From positions 108,238,062 through 108,302,061 of the forward strand of contig NC_134367.1 of NCBI RefSeq assembly GCF_035582795.1: DNA of 64,000 nt. Direction: 5' to 3'. How positions within the stretch are numbered: position 1 is the stretch's first letter; every line of letters begins with the position of its first letter. This DNA comes from Mycteria americana. Taxonomy: Eukaryota > Chordata > Aves > Ciconiiformes > Ciconiidae. Under the pieces are notes generated by a model. That model was not told where the DNA came from. It was given only the letters and a program-made list of their open reading frames with translations, and ran no database searches. Below are positions 35,927-50,900 of the stretch, one piece after another. A program made the position numbers and the translations under genes.

Positions 35927-38900
35927 CTGTAACCACAAGAAAGTAAGTTAATCCGAGTGCTAATGACTGCGAAGGAACGTGAAAGCATACTAGAAAGCTT
36001 GTCCTGTACAGATCTTATTACTGTAATCTTTTAAATACATCTGACAAGACTTACTGGAAGCAACAATAATTAATAGATTTACAGGAAGAAACTCAAACCA
36101 GTATTTTCTCTAGATCATTATTTTAACAAAACAAAAATTTCATTTTTTAAATGAATGCGAGTTTTTTGTAAGGAGAATTCATGATATAATACTCTGGACT
36201 GTAGGAAATGCAGTATCTCCTACTTCAGTACTCAGTACTTCAGAAGTACTCCAGCTAGCACAGACTAAGCGCTCTTCCTAGACATGCCCAGAATTGCAAG
36301 GTTCACCCTCTTCCTGAAAAAACACAAACAAAAACAAACCAACCCCACTCAAAAACCTCACTCAGACCTTCAGCCACACAGTGAGGGTAGGATGGACATC
36401 ATGACCACTGCAGCATAACTGGCTAATCTATTTGTTTGTCTACTTAGAGTGGGGAAAAAAACCGACCACCCAACAATACTCTGAAATGTTCATAAAATTC
36501 AGTTGCAAATCCATATCCCAGGTCTCAAATCAGTTTTCCTTCACAGAAGTTCTGCACCAGAAGATTGTGGGAGTTGAAATATTTTTTATTTTTTTTAAAT
36601 ATAGCTGATCTGACACTCAAACTAAGGTCAAAATTAAAATCTCCCAATTTGTTAACTTCATACAAAATTTAGTTACAAACACCAGCATTTTATTTGGGAA
36701 TAGTCTAGTTTTTGAGAAGAGTCCCTAGCCATTTTGTTTGCCTAAAAGCATTTTATCTTCCCTTCTTTATTAAAAAATTGAATATTCCTTATGGAAGTCA
36801 ATCTAATGAGTCCAAGAAACCTTCCTTGATGCAACAAGCCACACATTGTAACTGAAGTCTAGTTCATTTCCTCTGTCATTGGCATCTATAATTGCAAGTC
36901 ACTTACAGTTCTATAACAATTGCCCCAGGTTTAATTTCATCCATCTCCATGAAAGCAAAGCACTTGGTGCTAGTAAACCTTTTCTTAGGCTTGTAGTGTT
37001 TGAATTCAAAGAAAATAGCTGCACCTAGAGGGGAAAATGGTTCAATAGAAAAGTTAGCAATTATGGCCAACAGTTACCTGAAAACTTATCTGCCATTAAG
37101 ATGCTCTACATACATTGGACAGAATTATCTCCAACACTTGTGTTATTTACTCAAAAGCTATACCGTGATCTTCCAATGCTCATCACGCTCACAAGAGCTT
37201 GTACTCTTCACTCAATTATTCATATCCAGGTAACAGTTTGTCCAGTGACTAAGAAGGTCATAAAGCAGCTCAGTACCTGTGTAGCAGACTGCTGCATTTT
37301 TATCTCTTTTCATTCCTCCCTTGTCTGCAAGTCATCACAGTGACCGACTTGAAAGAGACAGGATGCAAAGGTCTATTTTTATCCTTGTCTGGATCTTGAG
37401 CCCTGCAGCAGCAGCTCAGGCACGGCCTGTTTATTAGATCAGGAGCAGCTAGCGTCTACACTTTCAAAGCTCCTGGGCCCTGTTTCAGGTCTCTGATACT
37501 ACGTACCTTTTGTTAGTTTTTCAACATGTTTCTGAATCTCGATGTCCACATTAAAATGGACATACGTGTCCTCCTTCCTCAAAGCCACAGGAGTATCTTG
37601 CACAGGAGTCAGATCTATCCCATTCAAATCTGCAGGAAAGAAACAGCATGAGAATGGCAGGAGCTTCTCAGACTTTAAGGTCCTGCTTTAAGAGATTTAT
37701 GAATCACTCCTAATACTTCCACAAAAAGTTAATGCACACCTGGATTTTTCCCCTAAACTTAAAAAAGGGGCAATCATGCCCCTTCACAGTGAATTTTCTT
37801 TTTGACTGCAACACAAAAGCAGGTAAAGTTCTGACAATATTTAAGATGAAAATTTGGAATTATCCCTCTTTTTAAGAGCCCATTTCTTTCTGCTGCCACC
37901 AAAGGATTGCATTCCCTCTGCAAGCAGGACTCCAGCAGGGCTTCAGAACTGCCAGCTGAACCAGCAGAAAGGGATACACATCAAAGACTCGCCTCCACAC
38001 AGGGTCTGCAGGGCGCAGCTGGCACAGCTTATACAAGCTGTATACGCCCTGCTTTGCTGCCTAGACTCAACGTGCATTATTCGTCTTGTTTTTTCCACAG
38101 GCAGAAGCACAGTGGGGCCGTGGGTTGGACTCCAGCTGTCAGCAGCAGCCACTGGTTGTGCTGCTCAGGCCCAAGCCACCAGGGACAACATTGTTTCTCA
38201 CTAAGCCTCTGCTGTTTACACAAGTACATTTGTCCTCTGACTCTTCCTCTTCTCATTAGTGATCCCTTTCCCTCAGGTGGAGCAAAGTTGCTAATGACAC
38301 GGCCAAGATTACAAGTACATAGCACATGTGCTGTGCCTGGGGTACAGGCTGAGGCTGGGGCCCTCTGATGCACTTCATTCAGGGAGCAGGCTGGGACCAC
38401 CAATGTCGCATCAGAACAAACCTCTCTCCAAACCTGCAGAAGAACAGCCTGGTACAGAACCAAGGAAAACAACTAAGCATCTTGAGACTCCTAATAGGGA
38501 CAAAATGACTTTTCAGAGTTACTTTTCCTCACCAAAAATCTTGAGAAATGAAGTATAAAAAGTCACCATTAGCAGACTGGGTGATAGTCTGCACACACAC
38601 ACACTTTTTGATTCTATTTTCTACATCATTACCTGGCAGCCACCACTTACAGGAGCTTGCAAACAGAGTGCCACATGTTAACAGAAAGACTTGTTGGGAA
38701 AGCAAGCCTAGCAATATGCAGTCTCCCTTAGCTCCAAAGGAAAGGAGAGCTAGGTCTGAAGGCGAGCAACAGTTTTATCGATATGTAATAAGCTAAGAAG
38801 GACAAAGAGTTCAGTGGCAAGGAAGAACAAATGTTTGCTTTACAAGTTTTGACAAGTTCCAGGATCCAATGTTAGAACCCCATTAGGGCTGGTATTTTCC

Positions 38901-41900
38901 CGTCAGCCCAGAGAAACTCAGCATGAAAGAATTACATTTGATTAAACCCACATCCATCCAGCTAGCCCCACCACTGAAGTCACCCATCCCTCAGCATTCT
39001 GGCATACTAGAGGCAAAGAAAGATCCATAAGTGACTAACGCAATGGAGCCTGAAGAATAGTTACACAATCTAAAAATAATGCTGCAGACCTAAGGCAACA
39101 CCATAAACAAAGGAACACCGCACGTTTCCAAGACTGAACACACACAAAGGCAGTTGTTATCAACTGGGGAGGCAAGAGTCATGCTCCAGCTTCCACCCCA
39201 ACCAGCTGATCTCCTCAAAGGTCCAGAGAGAACTGGAAGGTTTCACTGTTGAAAAATCATCCCAGAAGTGGGGCTGGATAAAGCTTTCTATCTATATATT
39301 TTGGCAGGTAACATTTGAGAACATCACTGGGATTCAAGTGACATTCAATACTGTGACCCTTACTTCTGCCAAAGAACTCGTCTGGTGGAGGAAGCACCTG
39401 ATCACACATCTAAAGTGTTTTATCCCTATGGTTGGTATCCAATAATAGCACATCTAAAAAGGACACATACAAGCTCGCTATCACAACTGAAAATAACTGG
39501 AGGATGTTGGCTCAGCTACAGATTGTTATATGATAAACAAAAAAACCCAAACATACACCTCAAAAGATTGTAAAGATAAGCAGAAGTCAAGCAGGGCAGG
39601 TTAAGGGTAAGCAATTCTGACTACAGGGGCTTCCTGCTAAGAAATGCAAAATGGGAAGAGGCAGATACTCCCACTAGAAAGAGTCTGAATACCAAAAATC
39701 TCAGCCTCAAGCAAAAGCCATCAACCATGTTGTCATCTGAAACAGTGAGAAATCCTAATGTTGCCTATCCTGGACTGACAGAGAGAGAGGTTCTTCCAGA
39801 TTCATGGAACCTCTGAGAGCATCAGGGGCTGTTAGCTCACCAGGCTTTGGCCGAAATATTTCACTGCCAAGGCGAAAATGTATTTTATATTTTATTTCAC
39901 TTGCAAGCTTTGCTTCCCAGCTTCATACCCATTCCTCTAAACCTTAAGCTTCGGTAAGATGATCTCTGTTTTACTAAAAAATTAGTTTAATGACAGGGAA
40001 AGAATGGAGCCAGCGGTCTGTGGTTCACCATCCAGAAAGCCCAGAGACCAATATGTGTTGGGGAGTACAAGCAGTCCAAACAGATCTGTACTTAAGAGTC
40101 AGCTGAAGAAGCTGGAAGAGAGAAGTACATCTGCCAAGTCATTGATACTCAGCTCCCAGCAGGGGGAAGGCACCCCGGAGTGCACAGATAAGCATGTCTC
40201 CTGCAGCAATTCACCTCCCAGTCTCTCTCAAATAGAGAATTTTTCCACCTTTGATTAAAGCAGAAGCCTTAAGTCCACAATAGAAAATGCAAGTACCAAC
40301 ACATATTTTTCCCAGCAGGTTGAAAAATCAATACAGCTTTCAGAAAACGCACTCTCTCCAAACTAGAAATGAGGAGCCAGGAACGGAAATCATTACCCTT
40401 TACACTGACTGTGATGTAAGGATCAATGCACTGCCCAGCATCTTTCAGACCAATTTTCTCTATGTTGATGGTGAGTAATGTCATCCCGGGTTCAGATGGC
40501 AATCTGGGTAATAAAGTACCTGGAAAGAGTAAAGCACATTATTAACCCTTTGTGTCATCTTACAGCAGAGGCCTTGCTTATCCCATCATGTCTCATGGAA
40601 GATGCTGTTCTCCATAGGGGGTTCAAAGCCCAAGGATTCATACCCCAATAGTACACAGCACTATGGGAAAGTCTGCGTGGACAGACACACAACATCATTT
40701 GACAGATTTCAAAGCTCACACTAAAAAACCCCAGGACTGTCTCAAGTCAAATGAAAATGTCATAAGAACAGAGAGGAGCTTTGTTTAAAAGTGTTTGTTC
40801 TTGCTCTCATGCAGAATAACTCATGCATGGAACTGAATGTGTATCATTTTTAAGGATTAAATTTGGGAGGCTGGATTCCATCTGCAGTTGCAGGAAGTTC
40901 AGACACTTAATCAGGAGTCCCACCCCATTGGAACATGACTTGGCTTCACGTTGAACATTTAGGCTGGGCAAATAAGGAGGAAAATGGCATTGTTGCAAAT
41001 CCCACTGGACATAAGGGAACTAGGAAAGAGATTCTTAATTATCTAAGTTCTACTGGCCTCTACTTAAAGGAAGGAGGTTAAAAAAAAATTAAAAAAAAAA
41101 AAAGTGTTTGCATCCCCCAAGTTCCCTTTTGCCTTAAGGAAGGACTTCCCAGCTCTGCATCAAGAACATTTAGCATCAAAACTTCGTGTTCAGTGTAGGT
41201 GGATCCTTGCAGTGCTGAGGAAGACAGTGCAGCTGGCAAGAAATCCAAACTGTTCAAACTCACTAAAAGCCACGAGACTCTGTCATCAACAATGGAGTAG
41301 GTTTCTTCATGCTGATTTTAGCAAAAACTGGCAGGCTTCAAGCCTCTCTCCAGCATTAGATGAATAAGCACCAAGATAGAAAATGCTTAGACTCATGAGC
41401 AAGTTGATTTAAAGTTATGGTTTTCTAATTAAAAAAAAAAATGTTATCCCAAGGCTTGAGATCTAAACAAAGTAATAGTTTCCTTTGGCAAGTCCCACAC
41501 GGGTTTTCCTTGATACTTTTTTTCCTCTTGATCTGCTTGAGGAGCTGGAGAACTAAGGAGTTTTTGTCCTATTAGAGAGACTGGCTTTGCAAGAGGGGAC
41601 CATGTATTCTGCTCTTAGAACTAGAGCGCCACAGCTTCAGCAAGATTTCATGAGCACTCCCACACCCAGTCCCTCTTTCAGGATAATCAGCAAGACTTCA
41701 ATTCACATCTATGATGCAGTACGTTTCTGTATTTCCTGTCTTGGCTGCTAGCAGGCTCATGACCTCCAAGGTGCTGCATCTGCAGGCACTTCACAACATA
41801 TCACAGCAGAATTTGACCCACCATTCTGAAGTAATGGGACAGGCTTCTGACCACAGTATGAGAAGTGTTAAAAAGCAAACTTAGAGAGCACCCATTTCTG

Positions 41901-44900
41901 CAAAGCAGCATACACGCTCTAGTTAATCTTGCCGTCTCTCTTGAACAGATGTTCAAAGACCGAGTTCTTATTTCAATCCCAATGAAGGTAGAAGCAAGCC
42001 CATCTTCTCTTTGGCACAAAACTTTGCTCTGCCATCTCCCGGTTGTCTCCTAAAAGCAGCATGCCCCCCAAGAGCCAAGAACAACTGTAACTTTCAGTTT
42101 TCCGATCCATCACTCAAAGGGACTAAGTGATGGGATACTTGACACAAAAATCACCTGAAAAATGCATCAGACTGGCGTTTATTATAAAAATAGCAGCTTA
42201 AGAAACATCATTCTGTTCCTGAAAAATGCTTTCCAGACTGTGTGAAATAGCAGAGTTGCAATGAACAGAAAAGTCAAGCTCTCTTCCAGCAGGTAAGAGA
42301 ACAGTAGGACAGATGGTCTCCAAGGAACACTGTTTTCTTTCTGCCTCAGCAGGAGGAACAGCCAAGGCAGCGATGGCCTAAAGCAGCTGACTGTAACCTG
42401 TCTCATGCGAGCCACAACCACCCAAGTGGGTCTTTCGCTGAAGCCTCTGTAGCCATTCCACATAGGAGCCATTAGCTGACAGTAACCTCTCTATGATACA
42501 ACTTTACTAGGGCTGGGCATTGCACTGCCAGTCTGCCACCGTGGCTTGGGCCCAGTAGCCTTCAGCAGGCTCACACAGAGGCTTTTCATGAGAAAACTGC
42601 CAGCCATTCGAGACACAACCACAGGGCATCATTGCCAGAGGGGGAAGGGAGCATCTACAAATGAAATAAGCGTCCTCCTACAACCACATTTCAGATATAC
42701 AAAGGAGAGCCAACCCAACAGCTCACTGCCACCGAGACACAGGCGTTCAGTCTCTCCATTCCCAAACCCTGTTTCAGAAAAAGGGGAAAAAGTGACAAGT
42801 CTCCTGCTGGGTTCACAGAAGAATCCATTGCCAGCACAGCACTGGAATAAAGTAGTACGCAACCAGGAGAAAGGCAGGAAGCCTTTGCTGTTAGAGGCAG
42901 CAAGCCATTGGTCAGTTCAGCTCAGAAGTCTAACTACATAAGTACTCTTTGTGCAAGATTTCTCATCAAATGTGTATTCCGCTACAGAAAATCTAGCTAC
43001 ACCTACCTTTGGCTACACTGCAAGTCAGAATACCAGTCTTTATTATACCAGAATATCAGTCTTTATTAGCACAGCAGGACTTCTAGAGAGCTATGTAAGG
43101 TGCGTCACCAAATAAGACCTTCCCCTTTTCTGGTACTGTAGGCAAATGAAGATCAATACATAGATGCCTAGTACTATGATTGTTACCAAAGATTGTATTT
43201 TGCAGGTTGAAACTAAGAGCTGAATGAAGAACATCGCAGCTACATGAACATGATCAAAGAAATAACTGTATATACTAAAAGGTTATCATACCTTCGTTGG
43301 CTCCTGGGTTAGATGAATGGTGCAATGTGATAACGATGAAGCCATGCATGAAGAAGACAAGACCATGGTCAGTTAGACAATACAGTTATGCACTATGGAT
43401 TAAAGGCATATAGAAGCAAAGAGTGCAACACAGTTCTATCAATTCAATATGGAAAGTCCACTTTACTTATAAGGCTCAACTCAGAAGGCTGCAAACTGCT
43501 TAAGCCTCATCACCCAGAGAAAGAGCAACAGCCCAACCTCCAATCAGGTAAGAAGCACCACATTAATTTACATTCAATGGGGAAACAAGATCTGTGTTCA
43601 AGTAGCACAAAAGCACCTTAGGGGTTTAGATTATTGTAGCTATGGGGAAGTTCACCGTAATGCAAAAAAATTCAGAAAAGTCAGATATGCAGTTTATTAA
43701 GTAGATGACAATGTAAAACATCAGTAAGTTCAGGAGCTGCTCTCACCTCCTCTTAAATGCATGGGTTTACTGTGGAATAATTCTGTAAGAAAGTATATGC
43801 CCCAAACCTCTCCTCTTTCTGATTTGGCTACCCTACTTCTTTGAAAGTGATTTCATTGTAAACTCAATCTGTCTATCATCAACTTAGATTCTTATCTTAA
43901 GCACATGCACAGCTTCTATGTCCACTACATGTATACAGCTCTAACTGTTGGCACTATGGTAACGGTCATGGCCTTATTGATGAACCATCATACCAAGAGC
44001 TACTCAAGATCTCTGCTGTACTTTGGACAGACAGAATACATCTTCATAAATGGATTTATCATGGTGAATAACAAACCTCAAGACACTAAATGTCAGCAAT
44101 AAAATATCACAATATATTGTAGCCTATTTGTGAGCTTAGCATAAACAACTGTAGGCTGTGCATACCTACATCAATATAGCCTGCAGGGGTCATATTCAGC
44201 AGTGTGCATTTGCTCAGATCTAAGGACAGGGACGTGTTTTCTCCAGGCATAAGTAATGCGGCACCCCAGCTCTTTCGACCATAATTCCAGTACTAGTTTC
44301 CCTACTCGTTATCTCCTCCCTGAAATATGAAGTTTGCTAACCTTCTCTGAAAGCAGAAACTTGTTTCTTCTGCAAAGAAACTACACCAGGAACAAAAAGA
44401 ACCTCTGTTGGAACATCCTGCTCCTTTACCTGGTAAACTGTCAAAAACTGAAGTTACAGGAAGACCTTCTCTAGAATCTGTAGGTATATCCAGTTCTACA
44501 AGTGCTTTCACATGGACAAGGACTTAAGCTATCAAAACCAAAGCTACCCCCTCTTTATCGACTCGGAGCTCCAGTTTAGTCTAAACCATTGTCTCACCAG
44601 ATGATGCAACACAAAAATAACCAGCAACAACTTATCACATCTCTAGCAGGTTGTAATGCTCCTTGCAGGAGAAACATTGCCACATTTGAATCATTTACAT
44701 TTGAATGCGTTTGAAACACTTCACGTAGTACAGTTAAGAAAGCACATGGAACAAAAAGACTGAGTTTGAACAGGGAATAAAGGCCATTTATTGGAGCTAG
44801 ATGGTACCACCCTCACAGGTTATCCATGCAACTGTTTTGCAATAAGATATTGTTTGCTGAGAAGAAAAATCCACTGGCCACCTTTGTGGGTTCTCCAATA

Positions 44901-47900
44901 CAGCATTAGAGTTTACATTATCCTGTTGCTCCTCACCCAAATTTTTTAAATCACAGGTGGAGAAAGGGGCTTCTCAGAGACAGAACTTACACATGCTACA
45001 TAGGCTGGCATGGCAAGGCTAGTGCCCCTACCTGGAACTCTAGCAGGAAAAGAGTCTGGAGACCCTGCTCCAGCTCCTCCTTCCTCATCATCCTCCTCAA
45101 ACTCCAAGTGTTCCTCTTCTCCAGGTGCTAAAATCTTCCTGTAAAATATGAAAAAGAAGAATGAGACCAAAGATCATTCATCATCTGGCTTTCAACTCAC
45201 AAGTCAGCATCTGAGTACAGAGCAGGGGCAACATACTTTAATGTCATTTCATGCTTCTGATTAGCTACTAACTGTATTTACAGACCCTGACAGAGGTTGC
45301 AGGAGCTCAGCCCACATAGAAAGCACAGAGTCTAAAACCAAGAGACAATACAGAGAGATGTAGGGGCCTACCAACTACTGATTTTACCAAAAGCATGGGC
45401 TCGATTTTTAGTGGTACCTAGAAAATCAGAATTTAAAAGGGTTTTTTTAACCAGTTTACCCAAAGCAATGCAGCAAGTAGGTAGCTCTAGAAATTCTAGT
45501 GTCTCAGATGTAACCAGGTCCCAGGCTATGCTCGCTTTCAGATACATATCTGTATGTGAAGTGACCCAGTTCTCTCTTACCTGAGTGGGACAGGCTGAAC
45601 ATCAAAGGGAAACTCCTTATTGTAAGTGAGGATATTCTTTAAGACTGCAGACAGGAAGGAAACAAAAAAATCCATATCCATAAACATGCATTAATTCCAC
45701 TACTTCGTACAGCTATGTCCATTCTCACAACATCTTCACACACACAAATAATAATATAAAAAATCAGATCATGGCAAGAAAAATTTCTCTCATATTTTAA
45801 GCACGAGTACAGTCCTAATCAGAGCTATATCACTATAACATTCAGACAGACTAGCTGCAACTCCAGTACATAATCACCACCACGTTTACACAGGCAGGGA
45901 AGATAAACATGGCAACAACCAAAAGCATCATGAGAAACAGCTACAGACCCCCGGGGTAATGGTAGCAGTCTTTGGTGGTTATTGAAAGGAGGGTGGTGCT
46001 GTTACTGGCAACAGCTCCAAACAGATTGAAGTCTCCAGAACTGACACACTTAAGCACACATGTAGGCCGCATATTCAGACAGCCACCGTGGGAGTCCAAG
46101 CAAGCTGGTAACACATAGCTTAGCTGAGATTTCCTAGTTCTTCATGCATGTGTTCTGAGTTTTTTTGTTGGTGGTGGTGGTTTTTGGGGTTTCTGTTTGT
46201 TTTGTTGTTTGGTTGGTTGGTTTTTTTTTCTTTTTTTCTGCCCTCAGGTGCCTGGGCAGACTGGCAAAATTCGGAAGAGATACAGTGCAACATCTGAGCA
46301 TCGAGCCCCAGAGACACTGATTAATTTCTCTATCATTCGGTGGAGAATGGCTTTACCATTTGTACTGGCAACTTACTCAAGTTTTAGTAATCACAACTTT
46401 AGCTGTTATTTCCAAAAGCATTTATGAGTAAAAGCAAAATTTCCAAAAGCATGTGAAAGAAATAAGCATTTCATGATGGCTAAAGGGCCTAAAAATTTAC
46501 AAGAGAACACCTGCAGGGAAAGGCACTCTCCTACCAGACAATAAGCATCCCAAACTGGGTAGGGGGAAAAGGAGGTAGACAAACTGAGTCCTCTCACTGA
46601 GTCTCACTTTGCAATAAGCCCTCTCAGAGCACGTTTTAGAAATCTCCCCTTAGGACTACTGAATGAGAACAAAACTATTTTAAAGCAGTGTTAAGATTAC
46701 ACAAATACTGGTTATGTTTAAGGAACCACTGCCAGGCCCCTCTGCCTCTGCACACTACCATTCAGCCAGCGTAGGAGAGCTTCCCCATCTGTGTTCATAT
46801 TCACATCACTCAGCGTGGGCTCCATCATTAACTTACCAGACACCATCTGCATGCTACAATGAATAAAGAATCCCTCAGGGAAACTATAAAGAACCCAAAA
46901 AGTCTTTCCAGTCTTTGCTCATTCTGATTTTTTTTTTTCCTGATTTCTGCACTACCACCTGAGAGGTTAGGTACTACCTGATGCCAGCTGAACACAATAC
47001 ACAGAAATACATAGAAAGCTTTACGTTTCCTTCAGTCAGAGATCTGATAGACAAAACTGATGCCAAGTCTGTCTCTCTCTCTCCAAAGACTTCTGCTCCG
47101 AGGGATCAGTAACGCAGATCTCACCATGGTGGTGAAGAATCACAGCCACTTCCCAACAGAAAAGTAGCTGATTAATAGCAGACAGACCTTCCAGCGCAGC
47201 TGAGGTTCAGGAAAAGAAGGGGATTTTTATCACTCTCAGAATTCCCCAGCCATTGGAGAGCTGCATCATACCAGAGACAGAAAGCGAAACTGCCCCAGGC
47301 AGAAAAATCTCAGTAAAGCGAGATCTCTTACAGATCATAGGCACGATATACAGAAGCAATAGAAATTACAGTAGTTCTCCCCCCACCTTGCAAAGGTTGG
47401 TAAGCACTAGACTCCTCTCTCTTCCCAGTCATCAGTTTCTCTCACTACGTGAATGAACATCCCCTGAAAAAAACCTTCTAGTAATTCATTTCCGTCATCG
47501 CTAGAGGGCACAAAATACTCCACCGATAGGAGCACAGGAAAAAGGCAAACAGTTTTACAGCTCCTAAAATCTCGATGCTGCCTGGAGGCAGAGCTGAGCA
47601 TACACCCTCCGGCCACAGAGCCGCAGCCACGCACCCGGGCGTGGGTACCGGACCTGCCCACGGGAGTACGCTGCTCTCAGACATCCTGGGGGTGTTGGTA
47701 ACAAGGGTGATGCTGAATGTTTAGCTCAGAAAATTCTGGAAACACCATCCAGAATCTCTTGGCTTTTGCCGCAAAAAGCTGTGAATCAAGTTTTTAAAAG
47801 GCCTTCAACTCCGTCTCATCACCAACAGCAAATAATTTTGCAAAGTTGTAATGCGGCGACGTACTAAAGTGCTCCTTCAAATATCATCAGGATAAGAAGT

Positions 47901-50900
47901 GGATCTACAGCACCCAGCCCGGTGACATACTTATTCAAAGTCACTAAGAAAAAGCAAACAAATAAAAAAAGCAATGCAACAATCATCCTTTGAGGAAAAG
48001 GAAAATCCTCTTTACACCCATCACAAGTGCGAGTTTCAGTTGATTTAAATAAAAATAACCAGATCACAGAAAAAACCAATAGGTTACAACAAACAGGGAT
48101 CTCCCTTGCAATACTGCATAAGACACCCAAGCTTTAAGAGGTTGGTTTGCGCTTTTTTGGTTTTTGTTTTGCTTTTAAAAACACACATCACCTCTGGGAG
48201 AAAGAGCACTTCCCCTCTGTAACGCTGCTGCCGAGAACACGATTCACAGAAAGTTCTCCATGTGTGGAACTGATGGGCAGATCCCAGCGTTGCGGCCTGC
48301 ATTTATGTTGCTTTTCCAACAGAAATCTTTTAAAAATACTTTTCTGCAGGTTCTCATGCAGAAGCTGCCTTTTCTTTTGTGACGCTGGACAGTCACATTG
48401 ATTTTATTAGCAGTTGGCTCTCTCTCGAAAGATTTCAAAAGCAATTATTGATGTGAGCAGTAAGACTAGTACACACTAACTTGGTAAAGACCACTGTCCA
48501 TTTAGAGTTTTAGTGACAGCTTATGATACCTATACTGATTTTTTTTTTTTTTTTTTTAAGTAGACAAAGTAACTCAGATATCAGGCTCCCCAATACAACT
48601 CACTATCTACTTCTCTTATAATACATATACACTGAGTTTGAAACTAGTCTAGTGGCTAGAATTATCGTACATGAACACAGGCACATGGTATGTCCCAGGC
48701 TATCCATTTGTAATGTGTATTATAACACTGGTATAAGCTTTCACAAGAAAAGGATTTGTGAGATCCAGTGTGTTAGCAATGATTTCACACAGTGTAGTCT
48801 CAAAAGAACTATTTGTATGTATGGACCCTGCTGTAGCACAAAAGATTCAGTGACAAATCCTATAAACAAACAAAACCAGCCAACTGCTTCACTTTCCAAG
48901 CAGTGTGAAATGCAAGCTTAAGTAGGAAAAGTTAGAACTTGACAACACAAGGGGAAAAAAAAAAAAAAAAAGGTTAAATCTAAGGGCCTTGGTTGTTATA
49001 ACAACACCCAAACCAAATTTCTCAGCCATTTTGACAGCTTCAGGCACGAAAGTAATTAAAACAAGCCAAATTGTGTGAATAGCTGTTTTCGTTCCACCCT
49101 AACCAAATGGCTTGACCTAACAAAGGAATTGCTTATTTGCATTGCCAGCCCAGATTTTTTTAGCTTTTTCTGGTGGAACGCAACAGAAAATTGACGACAA
49201 ATTAAAACATGTCACGGTGTATTTTATGAAATGGCTGGTGTTGGCCTGATTAAGATTTACTCTAGTCAAGATATACTTAAAAACCACAAAACAAAGGCAC
49301 AATTCAGAGAGAAAGAGGCCAGAACAATCCAAGTCAGACAGCAGCATTAAGAACATCAATGTTCAATTGTTGTCGTAGAAGCATCCGTTCTCCTCCAAGG
49401 AAAATAACTTAGTGTCTTTCAAAACTGATGGCCACACACTCTTCCTCAGTTTTAATATAGTTGCTTGTTGTATGAAGCATGGGCTGAATGCGCTTCACAC
49501 TGTTGAAGTTTTTTGACAGCTAAAAACCAATTCTCCAAGGGAGGGCAAGATAAGCAACAGGACTGTTGTACAGCAACTGAAATTCTGGCTTTCAAGAAGA
49601 GGAGGCATTTCAAGGAAAGCTTTATGTCTGTTGTCAGAATGTAAATTCTGACTAAACCCTTCAGTAGTCATATCCTTTGATTTGTATAACAGTTGGATCA
49701 ACTAAAACATTATTCCTTTCCCTCTTCCATCATTCAGTCACTCACAGGGTATTTGCACAATGGAGTCTAAAATCCACAGTCATTAAATGATTACAATATT
49801 TTAAATACTTCGTAAACAGAGAGCAGGAGTATCTATACAAAATAATCCTAAATCAAAGGATGCAGAGGCCAGACATACAATATGCAGATTGAGAAAGACC
49901 TAATAGTTCCAACACATTGATAAAACCTTTCCTGAGTTATAGTCTTCACAGACCTAGCAGTCTTGTAATGTACCTTCACTTTCCATTTTCAGGGAACAGT
50001 TCAAAAGCATTTGGACTCCATGTTTTGGTAGAGACATTAGGAACCTCAATTCAATGCCCTGCTTCTTGACAAGCTTCCCTGTAGGATCCTGTGCCAGTTA
50101 CTTTGAGAATGGGAGTGCAGAGAAGCTCAGCTTATTCATGAAGTGGAAACACCTGCCAGCCCATCATGTTTATCCCCAACATCCCCCTTAATGATACAAT
50201 TGTGACAGGAGTAAAATAAAACCAGCTTTTGACAGCATGAAAATGCTCTTCCACATCTCCTGTTCCCCAAAAATAGCAAAAATGTTAGCATTCAGGATAA
50301 TATTGCTTAGATGTGGAAGCTCTGATCATAAGTGTGCTTTGAGAATAAAGCAGCCAGTGTTATGGGAAGGAAAATATTAGCAGATAAATAGATACTTCCT
50401 ACATGAAAAAGTTATTTCTGGATTGACATACCAAGAACTGACCCAGGATCAGTTGGGAAAAAAAAAAAAACATCACTCAAAACCCTTCAAAGACTGACTC
50501 ACATCCTCACTTTGACTCTGAACTTCGTTAGTCTGGTAGCATTACGGTGGTAGGTGACAGGTGATTGGCTACCATGAGCACAAGTTAAATATTTTCAGAA
50601 GAAAAAATAAATTTCATGCTGCAAGGAGGAAGACCACAAAGTGTTGAAATTCACTTCAAATAAGAAATGTGCAGGTAAATTTTCCAGCTGATTATATACT
50701 GTACTACTGATAGCTTAAGTTACTATTTTGTGCAAAAATTATAGCACCAAATAAGAATTACTTATTTGAGAATAAAGATGAATACATTATCTGAAACACT
50801 AGGACTACTATACTTTGAAGTTACCCACATTACATTCCTTAATACACATCAGGTTTTGTCTATGTGGTAACAGATATTTGGAAGAACCACCTAAAACCAG

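Noticed and set aside
37854-38472. ORFs of 116-153 codons in AIDA intron 7
   Set aside because: Overlapping frames on both strands, no homology recognised and no splice or start support.
42546-42941. 131-codon + strand ORF in AIDA intron 6
   Set aside because: No recognisable family and overlapping minus-strand ORFs of similar quality.
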